Shown here piece after piece: positions 41,200 to 50,342 of a stretch of DNA of 64,000 nt. Under the pieces are notes generated by a model, which saw only the letters and a program-made list of their open reading frames with translations, was not told the DNA's origin and did no database searches. The stretch comes from Vibrio tapetis subsp. tapetis. GTDB taxonomy: Bacteria; Pseudomonadota; Gammaproteobacteria; Enterobacterales; Vibrionaceae. A program made the translations under genes and the position numbers. The stretch's first letter is position 1, and each line of letters starts with the position of its first letter. The stretch spans positions 1,550,001-1,614,000 of the forward strand of contig NZ_LT960611.1 of assembly GCF_900233005.1 (NCBI RefSeq). The letters are read 5' to 3'.

Positions 41200-41221
41200 A
41201 GACGTTGGGAGCCCAACGTCT
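41200..41221. terminator. Hairpin between the Pmp3-type and DsbA-like genes
   Basis: An inverted repeat, agacgttgg / ccaacgtct, around a 4-nt loop, between converging genes. No long T-tract is present, so termination strength is uncertain. Confidence 0.5.
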
Positions 41222-41280
41222 ATTACTTATCCTGACACCCGTGAGCGCTGACACAAGCAGGCACAGCGAATCGAAATCCG

Positions 41281-41943
41281 TTATGGGTCTGGATTAAATG
41301 CAATGTCTTTTAACGCGTCGGCCAGCACATCAACAGGTTGAGCACCATTAATCAAATGCTGTTGGTTGATGACTAACGCGGGAACAGCATGAACACCCAG
41401 TGACAACCATTGAACTTCATTGTCGTGCACGGTTTTATTCCACTCTTCGCTTTCTATCACGCGCTTCGCGCTAGCCTCATCTAGGCCGACTTCCCGTACA
41501 CACTCCAGTAGAGTGTCAGTTTGGTCGACGGCTTTTCCATGACAGAAGTAGGCATTAAATAATGCCATTTTTAATAAGGTTTGCTTACCAGTTTCAGCAG
41601 CCCAGCATAAGAGCTTGTGAGCATTGCGAGTGTTATAGATTTTGGTACTTTCATCAAAGTTAAATTCTATCCCAACCTCTTGACCCAGTTGATGCATATT
41701 TGCAAGCTGAGCTTGATACTGTTCTGGCGTAGCGCCATAGCGTTTAGCAAAATACGCACTTAACTCGACGCCGCCAAGGTGTAGATCTAAGTTAAGCTCG
41801 AATGGATGCCAACTCACTTCAAAATCAATTTGCTCACCGACAAGTGTCATTGCTTGCTCTAGGCGTTTATATCCGAGGAAACACCAAGGACAAGACACAT
41901 CAGAAACCAATTCGATCTGTAATACTGGCTTATTCACAAACAC
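41281..41943 (-). CDS. DsbA-family oxidoreductase (FrnE-like)
   Basis: A 220-aa thioredoxin-fold protein with the redox motif CPWC (SDVSCPWCFLG, about 18-21). It lacks a signal peptide, so it is cytoplasmic, in line with FrnE/HCCA-isomerase-like DsbA relatives rather than periplasmic DsbA. The C-terminal cis-Pro region (VHAVPALVINQQHLINGAQP) is intact. Substrate unknown. Confidence 0.85.
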   Translation of the reverse strand: MFVNKPVLQIELVSDVSCPWCFLGYKRLEQAMTLVGEQIDFEVSWHPFELNLDLHLGGVELSAYFAKRYGATPEQYQAQLANMHQLGQEVGIEFNFDESTKIYNTRNAHKLLCWAAETGKQTLLKMALFNAYFCHGKAVDQTDTLLECVREVGLDEASAKRVIESEEWNKTVHDNEVQWLSLGVHAVPALVINQQHLINGAQPVDVLADALKDIAFNPDP

Positions 41944-42063
41944 TCCTTCGACTCATTAAGGCTATTGCACAACGGTCAAACTTTACCACAACAAGTGACT
42001 AAGTGACTGTTTAATAATCTACCTACCTTACCTTGAGGCGTTAAATGCGTCTAGCACGCCATC

Positions 42064-42987
42064 CTACTCTTCGTTATCTTTTAGAGCTTGGCTTATTACT
42101 CCCCTTAACCAGCGACTTTTCTCTTGGCCATTTTTTCTTGTTGGCCATGCCATCACTATATCAAAATTACCAACGTTCAACGGGGGTTCGCTCACTTTTA
42201 ATGCATCTGAAAATCCTGAAATTTGAGCCATTTTCTCAGGAACAATCGCCAATAAATTTCGCTGAGATAGCAGTTGGCGAATGGTAAGAAAGTGACTTGA
42301 TGCAACGGCAACGTGGCGACTTAGCCCATGTTGTGCCAGTGTTTTATCGACGCCAGAATCAAGAACGCCATCAGGGCTAACCAGTGCATGAGCCGCTTGG
42401 GCATATTCCGACAGTTGTATTGGTTCAGACAGTGTGACTCGAGTTGGATCAAATAGACACACGTGCCGTTCGGTGTACAGGCGTTGACCTGAAAATCGGC
42501 TATCAAGATCGTTAAAGCTTCCGATAACCAAATCGATATTTTGCTCTTCCACTATTTTTATGTAGTTACTTCGGTTCACATTTACAAAGCTAATTTGGCA
42601 TTGTGGCGATTGAGCATGAATCACATCAAACAGCACCGAAGAAAAGATGTACTCAGCATAGTCAGTTAAACCTATACGACAAACGCCATTGAACTCTTTG
42701 GAACTAAAGCGTTGAGGTATAAGCACTTCGCTCGTAATTTGATTGAGTAATCTCGCCACGATAGGCGCAATCTGTGTTGCTCGCTCACTTGGTTTCATTT
42801 TGTGGCCTTGCCTCTCGAACAAGGGGTCACCCAGCAATATCCGAAGCCTTGCTAAACTGTGACTCATCGCCGACTGGCTCACATGCAGTTTTTTAGCCGC
42901 CTCACTCACGCTTTGAGTATCAAATAACGCAGAGAACGTGACCAGCAAATTGAGATCGACACTCTTCCAATTAATATCCTGACTCAT
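42064..42987 (-). CDS. LysR-family transcriptional regulator
   Basis: A 307-aa LTTR with an N-terminal HTH (SVSEAAKKLHVSQSAMSHSLAR) and an effector domain from about residue 90. The start VDLNLLVTF and the GDPLFERQGHKMKPS segment resemble the NodD/NahR-like group. It is divergent from chrA, with a (CCGCTTT)n repeat between them. It may regulate chrA, but nothing proves it. Confidence 0.87.
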   Translation of the reverse strand: MSQDINWKSVDLNLLVTFSALFDTQSVSEAAKKLHVSQSAMSHSLARLRILLGDPLFERQGHKMKPSERATQIAPIVARLLNQITSEVLIPQRFSSKEFNGVCRIGLTDYAEYIFSSVLFDVIHAQSPQCQISFVNVNRSNYIKIVEEQNIDLVIGSFNDLDSRFSGQRLYTERHVCLFDPTRVTLSEPIQLSEYAQAAHALVSPDGVLDSGVDKTLAQHGLSRHVAVASSHFLTIRQLLSQRNLLAIVPEKMAQISGFSDALKVSEPPLNVGNFDIVMAWPTRKNGQEKSRWLRGVISQALKDNEE

Positions 42988-43021
42988 TTATCCCCACCTT
43001 TAGCCTCTATACCTTTACCTT

Positions 43022-43063
43022 CCGCTTTCCGCTTTCCGCTTTCCGCTTTCCGCTTTCCGCCTT
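43022..43063 (+). repeat. Heptamer repeat array E, (CCGCTTT)n
   Basis: Five exact ccgcttt units and one variant (ccgcctt) in perfect 7-bp register, preceded by decayed units (tagcctc, atacctt). The unit is the reverse complement of AAAGCGG, one shift away from the AAAAGCG unit of the other arrays. It lies between the start codons of the divergent LysR and chrA genes. Confidence 0.9.
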
Positions 43064-43163
43064 CCAATCCTATATCATTCATAGTTTATATCAAAACTAT
43101 CGATTTGAATCATTTACAAACTCACTTTAACCTAACCACTATTCATATTTTTGTAGGCTTGTT

Positions 43164-44312
43164 ATGTTTTCCATTTTTAAGACGTTCTTTCTACTCGGTT
43201 GGGTTAGCTTTGGTGGCCCAGCCGCACACATTGGCTATTTTCGGCATACGTTTGTTGAAAAGCTAAACTGGCTAACGGAAGAAGAATACGCGCAGATAGT
43301 CGCTCTGAGTCAGTTTCTTCCCGGCCCTGGCTCTAGCCAAGTCGGTTTTGCTATTGGTCATAAAAAAGCTGGCACTTTAGGCGCTATTGCTGCTTTTCTA
43401 GGGTTCACCCTACCTTCAGTATTAATCATGTTGGCATTGGCATTATTGAGTAGCCAAATCACTGACTCTAGTTGGTTTGTTCATAGCATTCACGGATTAA
43501 AATTGCTTGCCGTTGTTGTCGTTGCTGACGCAACATTTTCTATGTATCGCAATTTTTGTACTCATAAAACCGGCGTGTTTTTGTGTTTCAGCACCGCTGC
43601 TGCTCTGTTGATACTTCCAAGCTTATTTACGCAAATGGCAATGCTTATTATTGCAGCTCTTATTGGTCAGAAATATCTCGCTGGTGAGCTAAAATCGACA
43701 GTCTCTATTGGTAAGTTTAATCCCGCGCCGCTATTGATATTTGCGCTACTCGTGTTTGGCTTACCTTTAATTGCAGACACATCACCGCTCGTTGCATTGT
43801 TCAGTGAATTCTTCCAAGCAGGCAGCCTTGTTTTTGGTGGGGGTCACGTCGTTCTGCCTTTACTGCAGAACATTGTTGGCGACCAACTCAGTCCAGATGC
43901 TTTCTTAACGGGATATGCCGCAGCCCAAGCTGTGCCAGGGCCAATGTTTACGTTTGCCACCTATATTGGCTACCACCTTGTTCCATCGGCTCCTCTTCTC
44001 GGTGCGGGCATTGCAACTCTGGCTGTATTTCTTCCTGGGTTTCTCTTACTTATGGGGGTCTTACGGAACTGGCAAAACCTAGCAAAGCACCCGAGATTAT
44101 CAGGCGCAATCAGCGGCGTTAACGCAGCAGTTGTAGGGCTACTGGCATCTGCACTTTATCAACCGGTTTTTGTTAGTGCCGTGGTATCGGGTGTGGACAT
44201 GGCCGCGGTGCTTTTGGGTTTCTACCTATTGAAACAAAAAAAGATGCCTATCGTAGGATTAGTCGCAGTATTCATCGTAATAGGTTTATTCTCAGGACAA
44301 ATATTGAGCTAA
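43164..44312 (+). CDS. chrA: ChrA-type chromate transporter
   Basis: A 382-aa membrane protein with two CHR halves. The first has WVSFGGPAAHIGYFR and ALSQFLPGPGSSQVGFAIG; the second repeats the pattern in SLVFGGGHVVLPLL and AAQAVPGPMFTFATYIGY. The repeated FGG and PGP motifs define the CHR superfamily, which exports chromate, possibly by sulfate antiport. It is a single gene downstream of a divergent LysR. True substrate in marine bacteria is not certain. Confidence 0.9.
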   Translation: MFSIFKTFFLLGWVSFGGPAAHIGYFRHTFVEKLNWLTEEEYAQIVALSQFLPGPGSSQVGFAIGHKKAGTLGAIAAFLGFTLPSVLIMLALALLSSQITDSSWFVHSIHGLKLLAVVVVADATFSMYRNFCTHKTGVFLCFSTAAALLILPSLFTQMAMLIIAALIGQKYLAGELKSTVSIGKFNPAPLLIFALLVFGLPLIADTSPLVALFSEFFQAGSLVFGGGHVVLPLLQNIVGDQLSPDAFLTGYAAAQAVPGPMFTFATYIGYHLVPSAPLLGAGIATLAVFLPGFLLLMGVLRNWQNLAKHPRLSGAISGVNAAVVGLLASALYQPVFVSAVVSGVDMAAVLLGFYLLKQKKMPIVGLVAVFIVIGLFSGQILS

Positions 44313-44482
44313 ATACAAAGGTTTTCCTTGGCCATAATTTTTTACATATTTTTGCACATTATTTAAGCGGAAATGCAATTTATTGCCTACACTTATTAAG
44401 TCTAAATTCGCTCTAAATCTCATCTCTATTGATAGAGCGCGAGGCAAAGCACAATTAGTAGGTTATGGCCGAGGACCCGATC

Positions 44483-45643
44483 ATGTTCACTCAATCGCAC
44501 CAAATTGCACAAGATCTCAATAATGAGTTTCATTCATTAAACCATCAAATTGGAGATCTTCACCATAAGATTCGAGAGACAATTCCACAGATCGACCGTA
44601 TTTCATTTATCCTCTACGACACACATTTAGACATGTTACGAACTTATGCCGTCAGTGAAATATCTGGGGTTAGATCCGAAGATTATCACCAGTACTATTT
44701 CTCTGAATGCCTGCAATTGAAAGAAGTCGCCGATGAAAAGACAAGTCACGTCATTAATAGTATTGCGGAATTAACGTTAACTCCTCAGCCTCAGCATACT
44801 AAATGGCTATTAGATCATGGCTACCAATCGACTTACTTTGTTCCGAGTTACCATCATCAGCAGTTTATTGGATTTATTAGCTTTAACTCTATTCAACCGC
44901 AAGTGTTTAACGCCCAAGTCCAACAGCTATTGCAACCTTTCTGCGAAGAGATCAGCGAAACAATCAACAACGAATACTCTCTCATCAATGCCATACTCAG
45001 TTCAGCTGAACTCGCTAGAGAAGTGTACCCAGAAGCGAAACAGGACTCAGCTAAGCACATATCTAGAGTCAGCCTATTTACTCATTTGATCGCCAAAAGC
45101 TTAGCCTATACACAGTGTTTTGAAGATGGGATGGTTGAGTACATTCACTTATTCTCTCGTTTACATGACATAGGTAAGCTCACGATCCCGGATGCTATTT
45201 TGCTTAAACCAACCAGTCTGACACCCGATGAACGCAAAATTATGCAAAGCCATATTGATAAGGGCTTAATCATAATAGAAAAGATATTAACTGATCTTGG
45301 TTCACCGCAGCATGCTTGTGTAGAAACGCTGATAGATATCATCACTCATCACCATGAGTTTTTAGATGGTTCTGGTTACCCTAATGGGTTGTCCGGTGAC
45401 GATATTCCCATCAGCGCCCGTATCGTAGCGGTGGCTAATATCTTTGATGCATTAACCAGTCATCGACCATACCAACAGGCTTGGTGTGTAACGTCAGCAT
45501 TGCTCGAGCTGGAAAAAATGGTCGCCATGGGTAAGTTAGATGGCAATTGCGTCAATGTGTTACGCGATCACCAAGAATACATCAACCAGATACTTTCTCA
45601 GTACCCAGAACAAGACCCGCGCGAGCGTTTATTTAGGCACTAA
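44483..45643 (+). CDS. HD-GYP domain phosphodiesterase with GAF-like sensor
   Basis: A 386-aa predicted cyclic-di-GMP phosphodiesterase. Residues 1-170 look like a GAF-type sensor. Residues 195-370 are HD-GYP, with RLHDIGKLTIPD (HD metal motif) and HHHEFLDGSGYPNGL (HHE and GYP motifs) both intact. I chose the ATG at 44483 since GAGGA lies 7 bp before it; a frame ATG at 44465 is 18 bp upstream. It may tune biofilm or motility; it lies next to the tad pilus operon but on the other strand. Confidence 0.88.
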   Translation: MFTQSHQIAQDLNNEFHSLNHQIGDLHHKIRETIPQIDRISFILYDTHLDMLRTYAVSEISGVRSEDYHQYYFSECLQLKEVADEKTSHVINSIAELTLTPQPQHTKWLLDHGYQSTYFVPSYHHQQFIGFISFNSIQPQVFNAQVQQLLQPFCEEISETINNEYSLINAILSSAELAREVYPEAKQDSAKHISRVSLFTHLIAKSLAYTQCFEDGMVEYIHLFSRLHDIGKLTIPDAILLKPTSLTPDERKIMQSHIDKGLIIIEKILTDLGSPQHACVETLIDIITHHHEFLDGSGYPNGLSGDDIPISARIVAVANIFDALTSHRPYQQAWCVTSALLELEKMVAMGKLDGNCVNVLRDHQEYINQILSQYPEQDPRERLFRH

Positions 45644-45673
45644 CCGTCAAGTTACACACGCTATTAAATGAAA

Positions 45674-45715
45674 AATAGGCCATGAAGTTAAAGTTATTCA
45701 TGGCCTATTCTCTAT
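45674..45715. terminator. Bidirectional terminator between the HD-GYP gene and tad operon
   Basis: A 13-bp perfect stem, aataggccatgaa / ttcatggcctatt, with a 10-nt loop. The minus-strand side continues in a T-rich tail (tttttcattt), so it is the likely end of the tad transcript as well as of the HD-GYP gene. Confidence 0.8.
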
Positions 45716-45750
45716 TTGTGTTTCTTCGTTTTATTCGCCCGCAAGGTTAT

Positions 45751-46404
45751 TTAGTTCTCTGATGCGGGTTCAGCCAGCAAGTCGACTCTTCGGTTTTTCT
45801 GACGCCCTTTCGCATTGCCGTTACTGGCTATTGGCGCCGTTTCGCCTTTAGATATAGCGACTAGGCTGTCTTTTTTCACACCTCTTTCAACCAAATACTC
45901 AGTCACTGTTTCTGAGCGTTTTAGGCCTAGGGTGAAATTGTATCCATGATCACCTACGCTATCGGCATGGCCCTCTACAATCAAATCCGACGGAGCCGAT
46001 CTCAACTGAGCCGCAACACTTCTCAAAACGTAACGAGATTGACTGGTCAATTGATGTTTATTGAAATCAAAATACACTCGGGCGTATACATCAGAGTCAC
46101 CCTCTATGGATTTAACCCTCCCTTGGGAGACCAAAAACTCAGCGCATTCGCTGGTTAGCCCAACTCGTTTCATTTCTCCAACTAAATTTTCCACAGACGC
46201 ATTGTAGCCACTGTCCATCTCAATTTGATGAAGGCTACCTGCATTTATCAGCACCGTCTTAGCTTGGCCAACTTTAACGCTTTGCTCAAATTCAGCACCG
46301 GCTGCATTGCAGTAAAAATTCAATTCTTGATTCACGTCTTGCCCTAAAACAGATTGAGAACCAAACAGGGCAATCATTGTAAACAGCCACACTTTCCTAT
46401 TCAC
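45751..46404 (-). CDS. OmpA-family protein at the end of the tad operon
   Basis: A 217-aa protein with a signal peptide (ends VLGQ, about residue 22), a middle domain with two or three cysteines, and a C-terminal OmpA peptidoglycan-binding domain (about 107-210). That domain has YFDFNKHQLTSQSRYVL, the NF/GLKRSETV core and GRQKNRRVDLL. It closes the tad operon, 18 bp after tadG. It may anchor the pilus machine to the wall. AAGGA precedes the ATG. Confidence 0.85.
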   Translation of the reverse strand: MNRKVWLFTMIALFGSQSVLGQDVNQELNFYCNAAGAEFEQSVKVGQAKTVLINAGSLHQIEMDSGYNASVENLVGEMKRVGLTSECAEFLVSQGRVKSIEGDSDVYARVYFDFNKHQLTSQSRYVLRSVAAQLRSAPSDLIVEGHADSVGDHGYNFTLGLKRSETVTEYLVERGVKKDSLVAISKGETAPIASNGNAKGRQKNRRVDLLAEPASEN

Positions 46405-46422
46405 ATTACATTCCTTCTACTG

Positions 46423-47667
46423 TTATTTTAAATGCCCAATCTCTTCACTAATGAGCTCGAGTATTCGGTTTAAAATTTCATTCTTATCTTCGGCTTTATA
46501 AACGTTATCACTGCCCGCACAATTTTTAAGGGCAACATTATTTTCTAAATCGTAATCAAAACCGATTACCGCTATTTTGGAGCTGACTTGCTCTTCACCA
46601 ATAACAAGGCTATCAAAATGGGCTCTTATGGTATTACACATCCCAGCATTGACTAGATTATTTGAAATCGTATTGTTGCTCGAGCTGTACTCTTGTCCAT
46701 CAGACAGGACGATCATCAAACGGCGCGGGTTCGCTCCTTTATTGAGCAGTTGAGCCCCTCGAATAATACCTTGGTATGACGCCGTCCAGCCTCCTGGGTA
46801 AAAATTGGAAATCGCGTTATTAAAATTAGTGAAGTTAGTCGTGGGGACAAGATCATAAAAACTACCACCAGCATGGGAGTTATAGGCGCATCCCGATTTT
46901 TCGGTAAAAATTGCGTTGATGGTTTGCGTAGTACTGACTGAGGAACCGCTGTATTTAAGCTGCTGAACATAGCAATTCGTTCCACTGCCATCACCATCAT
47001 CTAACCGAACCATATGATTAAAAGCGACAAACGAAACCGAGTTGTCATCGATGTTCTCAAGCGCATTAAATTTAGCAAGCTCTGTCGTCACTAGCCCAAT
47101 CACATCAATCAGATCTTCGTATTTGTCTTTGCTTCCGCCATCCCAACTGTTGCCCATGGAACCGGAAAAATCAGAAACGAATACAACGTCTACGGCGTGA
47201 TTCTGATATTTTCGAGAACTGGATGTCCCACTTACGTTAAAAGTTTCAACATTCTCGGTAAATGCATTTGGGAACCAAAAATCATGGTTCGTGGTTGCCG
47301 TCACCGAATATTCAAAAAAACGAGAATCACCATCTTCTAACCCCGACACACAATCTGGAATGTCTTCACAGCTTTTTTTCTCGATCTTAACGTTCGTGAC
47401 GGAATTCATAGAGTCCATATATTGATTGATGTAAGCATTCGCTATCGTTTGATTAATCTCACTGCCTGACCCAGAGCCATCGTCGTCGTTATCATCATTG
47501 AATGCCGCGACCGCTAAGCTTGCCGCTTCCAAGCCATCATCAAGTCGCGCACTGGCTTGTAGCGCTCTGGCACCATCACTCCCCAAAGCAAACAAGCCGA
47601 ACAATGCAGGAATGATCAAAACAAATAATATCGCCGCATGACCTTTATTACGCTTGGCTATACCCAT
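46423..47667 (-). CDS. tadG: TadG-like minor protein with von Willebrand factor A domain
   Basis: A 414-aa Tad component. It has an N-terminal pilin-like hydrophobic segment (about 10-32) with a basic head. A vWA domain from about 155 has the MIDAS motif DFSGSM. An acidic Asp/Gly/Ser-rich linker (DDNDDDGSGSG) lies at about 58-70. The ATG at 47667 is chosen because GGGAGG lies 6 bp upstream; the longer frame to 47739 starts inside tadF. Members of this group are thought to bind or be displayed on the pilus. Confidence 0.82.
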   Translation of the reverse strand: MGIAKRNKGHAAILFVLIIPALFGLFALGSDGARALQASARLDDGLEAASLAVAAFNDDNDDDGSGSGSEINQTIANAYINQYMDSMNSVTNVKIEKKSCEDIPDCVSGLEDGDSRFFEYSVTATTNHDFWFPNAFTENVETFNVSGTSSSRKYQNHAVDVVFVSDFSGSMGNSWDGGSKDKYEDLIDVIGLVTTELAKFNALENIDDNSVSFVAFNHMVRLDDGDGSGTNCYVQQLKYSGSSVSTTQTINAIFTEKSGCAYNSHAGGSFYDLVPTTNFTNFNNAISNFYPGGWTASYQGIIRGAQLLNKGANPRRLMIVLSDGQEYSSSNNTISNNLVNAGMCNTIRAHFDSLVIGEEQVSSKIAVIGFDYDLENNVALKNCAGSDNVYKAEDKNEILNRILELISEEIGHLK

Positions 47668-47669
47668 AG

Positions 47670-48221
47670 TTACCTCCCCACCATTACTGAGGTAGAAGAT
47701 ACGGTAGTAAAGTCGACATCCATCAAGTCCCCGATCCAATTATCCGTTTCATAACAGATAGTGACTCGATATAAAGTCGACATTCGCCCCCATGTCGTCA
47801 TGACTGCAAGGTTACTTTCTATATCACTTAATGTGTCAGTCACAGAGCACTGTTGTGCTCCTCTGTTATAGACAATCAAAGCATTTGCTGCATCATCGTC
47901 ATCGTACGTCTGCTCTTCAATACGAACGCCTAACTGAGACGCTTCAAAACTGCCAATGGTTCGAGTCAGGGAATTCTGAATGATTGTATATAGCGAATCC
48001 GCTTCTAAATCGGTTAGTGTGAAATCAGCATCAAACAACTGCGTTCTTTCTTTCAAAACGCTGACTGCTGAAAACGACAAGCGATCCAACTTTCCCTGTG
48101 TCGAAAGCTTGATAACGATGTCACCACAAAACACCAAGAAAAGGCTAAAGAACGCAGCAACGATTGCGAATTCCAACATGAAAGTACCGCGCTGGTTAGA
48201 TCTGGAATTGATCACGTTCAT
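47670..48221 (-). CDS. tadF: TadF-like pseudopilin
   Basis: A 183-aa minor pseudopilin. The N-terminal motif RGTFMLEFAIVAAFF (about 9-23) is a TadE/F-type processed segment: a Gly cleavage point, then a hydrophobic stretch with Glu. It starts at the ATG at 48221, overlapping tadE by 26 bp; an upstream in-frame start at 48245 is less likely. It is probably cleaved by the TadV peptidase. Confidence 0.8.
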   Translation of the reverse strand: MNVINSRSNQRGTFMLEFAIVAAFFSLFLVFCGDIVIKLSTQGKLDRLSFSAVSVLKERTQLFDADFTLTDLEADSLYTIIQNSLTRTIGSFEASQLGVRIEEQTYDDDDAANALIVYNRGAQQCSVTDTLSDIESNLAVMTTWGRMSTLYRVTICYETDNWIGDLMDVDFTTVSSTSVMVGR

Positions 48222-48678
48222 ATTCTTGTACCACGATGACTTCACGAGAAAAGACCGACTCTGTATCTAAAAAATACGTAAATACACTTTGGTAGTTATA
48301 ACTAATGGAATAAATGGCGATTGCCGCATTGGACTCTGTGCCACACGTGTTTGTCTGGCTCCCCTCAGCAACAGCACAAGTATCGGCAACGGCCAGTAAA
48401 TCGTCGAACGTATTAATGTAGCGAACTGAAGCGGAAAAATTTTCTTCATCAACCAAGTTTTTCCAAATGCTGTCGCTCTCATTTAAAACCTGATAAAACG
48501 CACTAATGTACGAGCTTGTCTCTTTTTTCGCTTCTCTTGAAGCTTCGGATATGGCCAAATCACTGATCGCAGAAACATAAGACATCATGCTCATTTCCAT
48601 CCACGCAACCACCATCATCCAAAACAGACCAAAGCCTAAAGCGAACTCAACTGTAACGACACCACTCTGCTGTTTCAT
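48196..48678 (-). CDS. tadE: TadE-like pseudopilin
   Basis: A 160-aa pseudopilin. The N-terminus QQSGVVTVEFALGFGLFWMM is the classic TadE processing site and hydrophobic segment, with Glu at position 5 of the mature protein. It begins 4 bp before the tadD stop (48675-48678). Cysteines at about 109 and 121 could form a disulfide. It is a minor subunit of Flp pilus assembly. Confidence 0.85.
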   Translation of the reverse strand: MKQQSGVVTVEFALGFGLFWMMVVAWMEMSMMSYVSAISDLAISEASREAKKETSSYISAFYQVLNESDSIWKNLVDEENFSASVRYINTFDDLLAVADTCAVAEGSQTNTCGTESNAAIAIYSISYNYQSVFTYFLDTESVFSREVIVVQEYERDQFQI

Positions 48679-49442
48679 ATAGCCCCTCCATTGAGTTCAG
48701 GGGTAAATGGGGCAACGGGAGTCATGGTTCTCAATCCATGGTAAATCAATGAGATTTGTTCAATGCTATAGTTGTCTTCTAATAGTATTTTTACATGTTC
48801 GAATTGGCCTAAATTGGCGTGTGCCATTGCCAGATTTGCAATGACTTGTTGGTCGGCTTGTTCACTAACGTATAACGGTGTTAATCGTTCTACCGCTGTT
48901 TTATAGTCACCTTCAATAATATCAATCATGGCTAAATTATTTTTTACAATAATATCATCATGATAATAGAGTCGAGCTAAATTGAATTGCTTGCGAGCGT
49001 CAGTGGTATTACTACTTTGCGCATACACTAGCCCTAATAAATTATGCACATGTGGTTGTTCAGGTTTTGCAATAAGTGAAGCCAAACAGTTATTTTCAGC
49101 TAAGCTGTATTTCCCTTCATAGAAGTCGACTTTTGCCTTATAAAACAAAGCTTCATGATTTTTAGCTTCGTACTCACTCAGGTTAGCTAATTGAAATGAA
49201 GCCGATTCATAATCCATAGCTAATAGATATTGATTGATCAGCTTCATTCTAATTTCAGTTCTTCCCGACTTTGCCAACTCCTCTTTGTAAAGTGCAATTA
49301 GCTTACTGTGATTATCAGTTTGAAGCAACATATGTTCGGTGGATGAAAAATTTGCTTCTTGCACAGCACTTTGATTAGCCGGTTCCGAAGTGCAACCAGC
49401 TAACAATAATATGATTACGCCAATTCGAGTTAATCTATCCAC
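48675..49442 (-). CDS. tadD: TadD-like TPR lipoprotein
   Basis: A 255-aa lipoprotein. The signal peptide ends in LLAGC (Cys17). TPR repeats are visible across about 65-200 (ALFYKAKVDFYEGKYSLAEN; HVHNLLGLVYAQSSNTTDA). It starts at GTG 49442, inside the restored end of tadC (8 bp overlap). TadD is a pilotin-like assembly factor thought to help secretin or pilus formation in the outer membrane. Confidence 0.85.
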   Translation of the reverse strand: MDRLTRIGVIILLLAGCTSEPANQSAVQEANFSSTEHMLLQTDNHSKLIALYKEELAKSGRTEIRMKLINQYLLAMDYESASFQLANLSEYEAKNHEALFYKAKVDFYEGKYSLAENNCLASLIAKPEQPHVHNLLGLVYAQSSNTTDARKQFNLARLYYHDDIIVKNNLAMIDIIEGDYKTAVERLTPLYVSEQADQQVIANLAMAHANLGQFEHVKILLEDNYSIEQISLIYHGLRTMTPVAPFTPELNGGAI

Positions 49443-50342
49443 CAGACATCAACCTCATGACTCCAGGAGCCGCAATTAAGATAACAATAGGAAACATGAT
49501 AAATACAATAAGCGGCAACGACATTTTGGCTGCTAATTTACCTATTTTTTTTCTTCTAAACCAAGCATTTGCACTTCTCGAATATCAACCGCCAACGTCA
49601 CGAGCACATCATATATTGATGACCCATATTGAAGGCTTTGATTCAGTGTCATCACAAAGCTTCGTACTTCTGACGTTGGTACTCTTTGGTAGAGCTCCTG
49701 TAACGCAACCTCTAAACTGACCAGCCGCGCTCTGTCATTTGTGCGTTTTAAGATATGAGCGAGATCCTTGTCAAAACCTTGCATCTCCTTTCCTAAATAC
49801 GCCATGGCAGCTTCGATCGTCATACCGGTTTGTACACATACCCCCATTAAGTCTAGTAGATAGGGAAGCTGGCTGGATATTTTATTCTGCAGTGCTTTTT
49901 TCTTCATCGACAAATAGATATCCGGTAAGACAATTACGAGGACGATCCAAAATAGCTCTGCCAGTATGAATTTTTTAGGCTCCCACCCAAACAGATACCC
50001 CATATAAGCCAAACCAATGCCACCAACTGCCGCAAGTAAATATTTAAAAGGGGTAACTAAGGAAGCAAAACGAGTATCATAAAGGCCAGCGGCAACGAAT
50101 TTTTCTGACATATCAACGGAAGATGAGGTGAACATCTCGTTGAACTGCTCTGTCGTTTGGTCAATAAATTGAATATGCTTTTTGGTCTCTTTGGTTATTA
50201 GCCCAAATCGCCTTAACTTTCTTTTTCTTCTTAAGTATTCCGCAACAAAATAAAAAGTCGTCGCGATCAAGATAACCATTAACCAAATCAACAGCATGAT
50301 CTGAACGTCAGGGCGGATTAGAACGTCGATTATCGAATCCAT
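49435..50342 (-). pseudogene. tadC: tadC, inner-membrane platform protein, frameshifted near the 3' end
   Basis: The open part (50342 to 49542, 266 aa) is a T2SSF/TadC platform protein with several transmembrane segments and the ISSQLPYLLDLMGVCVQTGM core. It stops at LGLEEKK because of a run of eight A (49545-49552 on the plus strand as T). With nine A the frame continues KIGKLAAKMSLPLIVF and PIVILIAAPGVMRLMSGG, a proper TadC C-terminus ending at 49435, in the normal overlap with tadD. So this is a one-base deletion, a sequencing error, or a transcriptional slippage site. Confidence 0.8.

Noticed and set aside
47980..48270. Plus-strand ORF across the tadE/tadF junction
   Set aside because: It runs opposite to two overlapping, well-supported pseudopilin genes and has no family resemblance.
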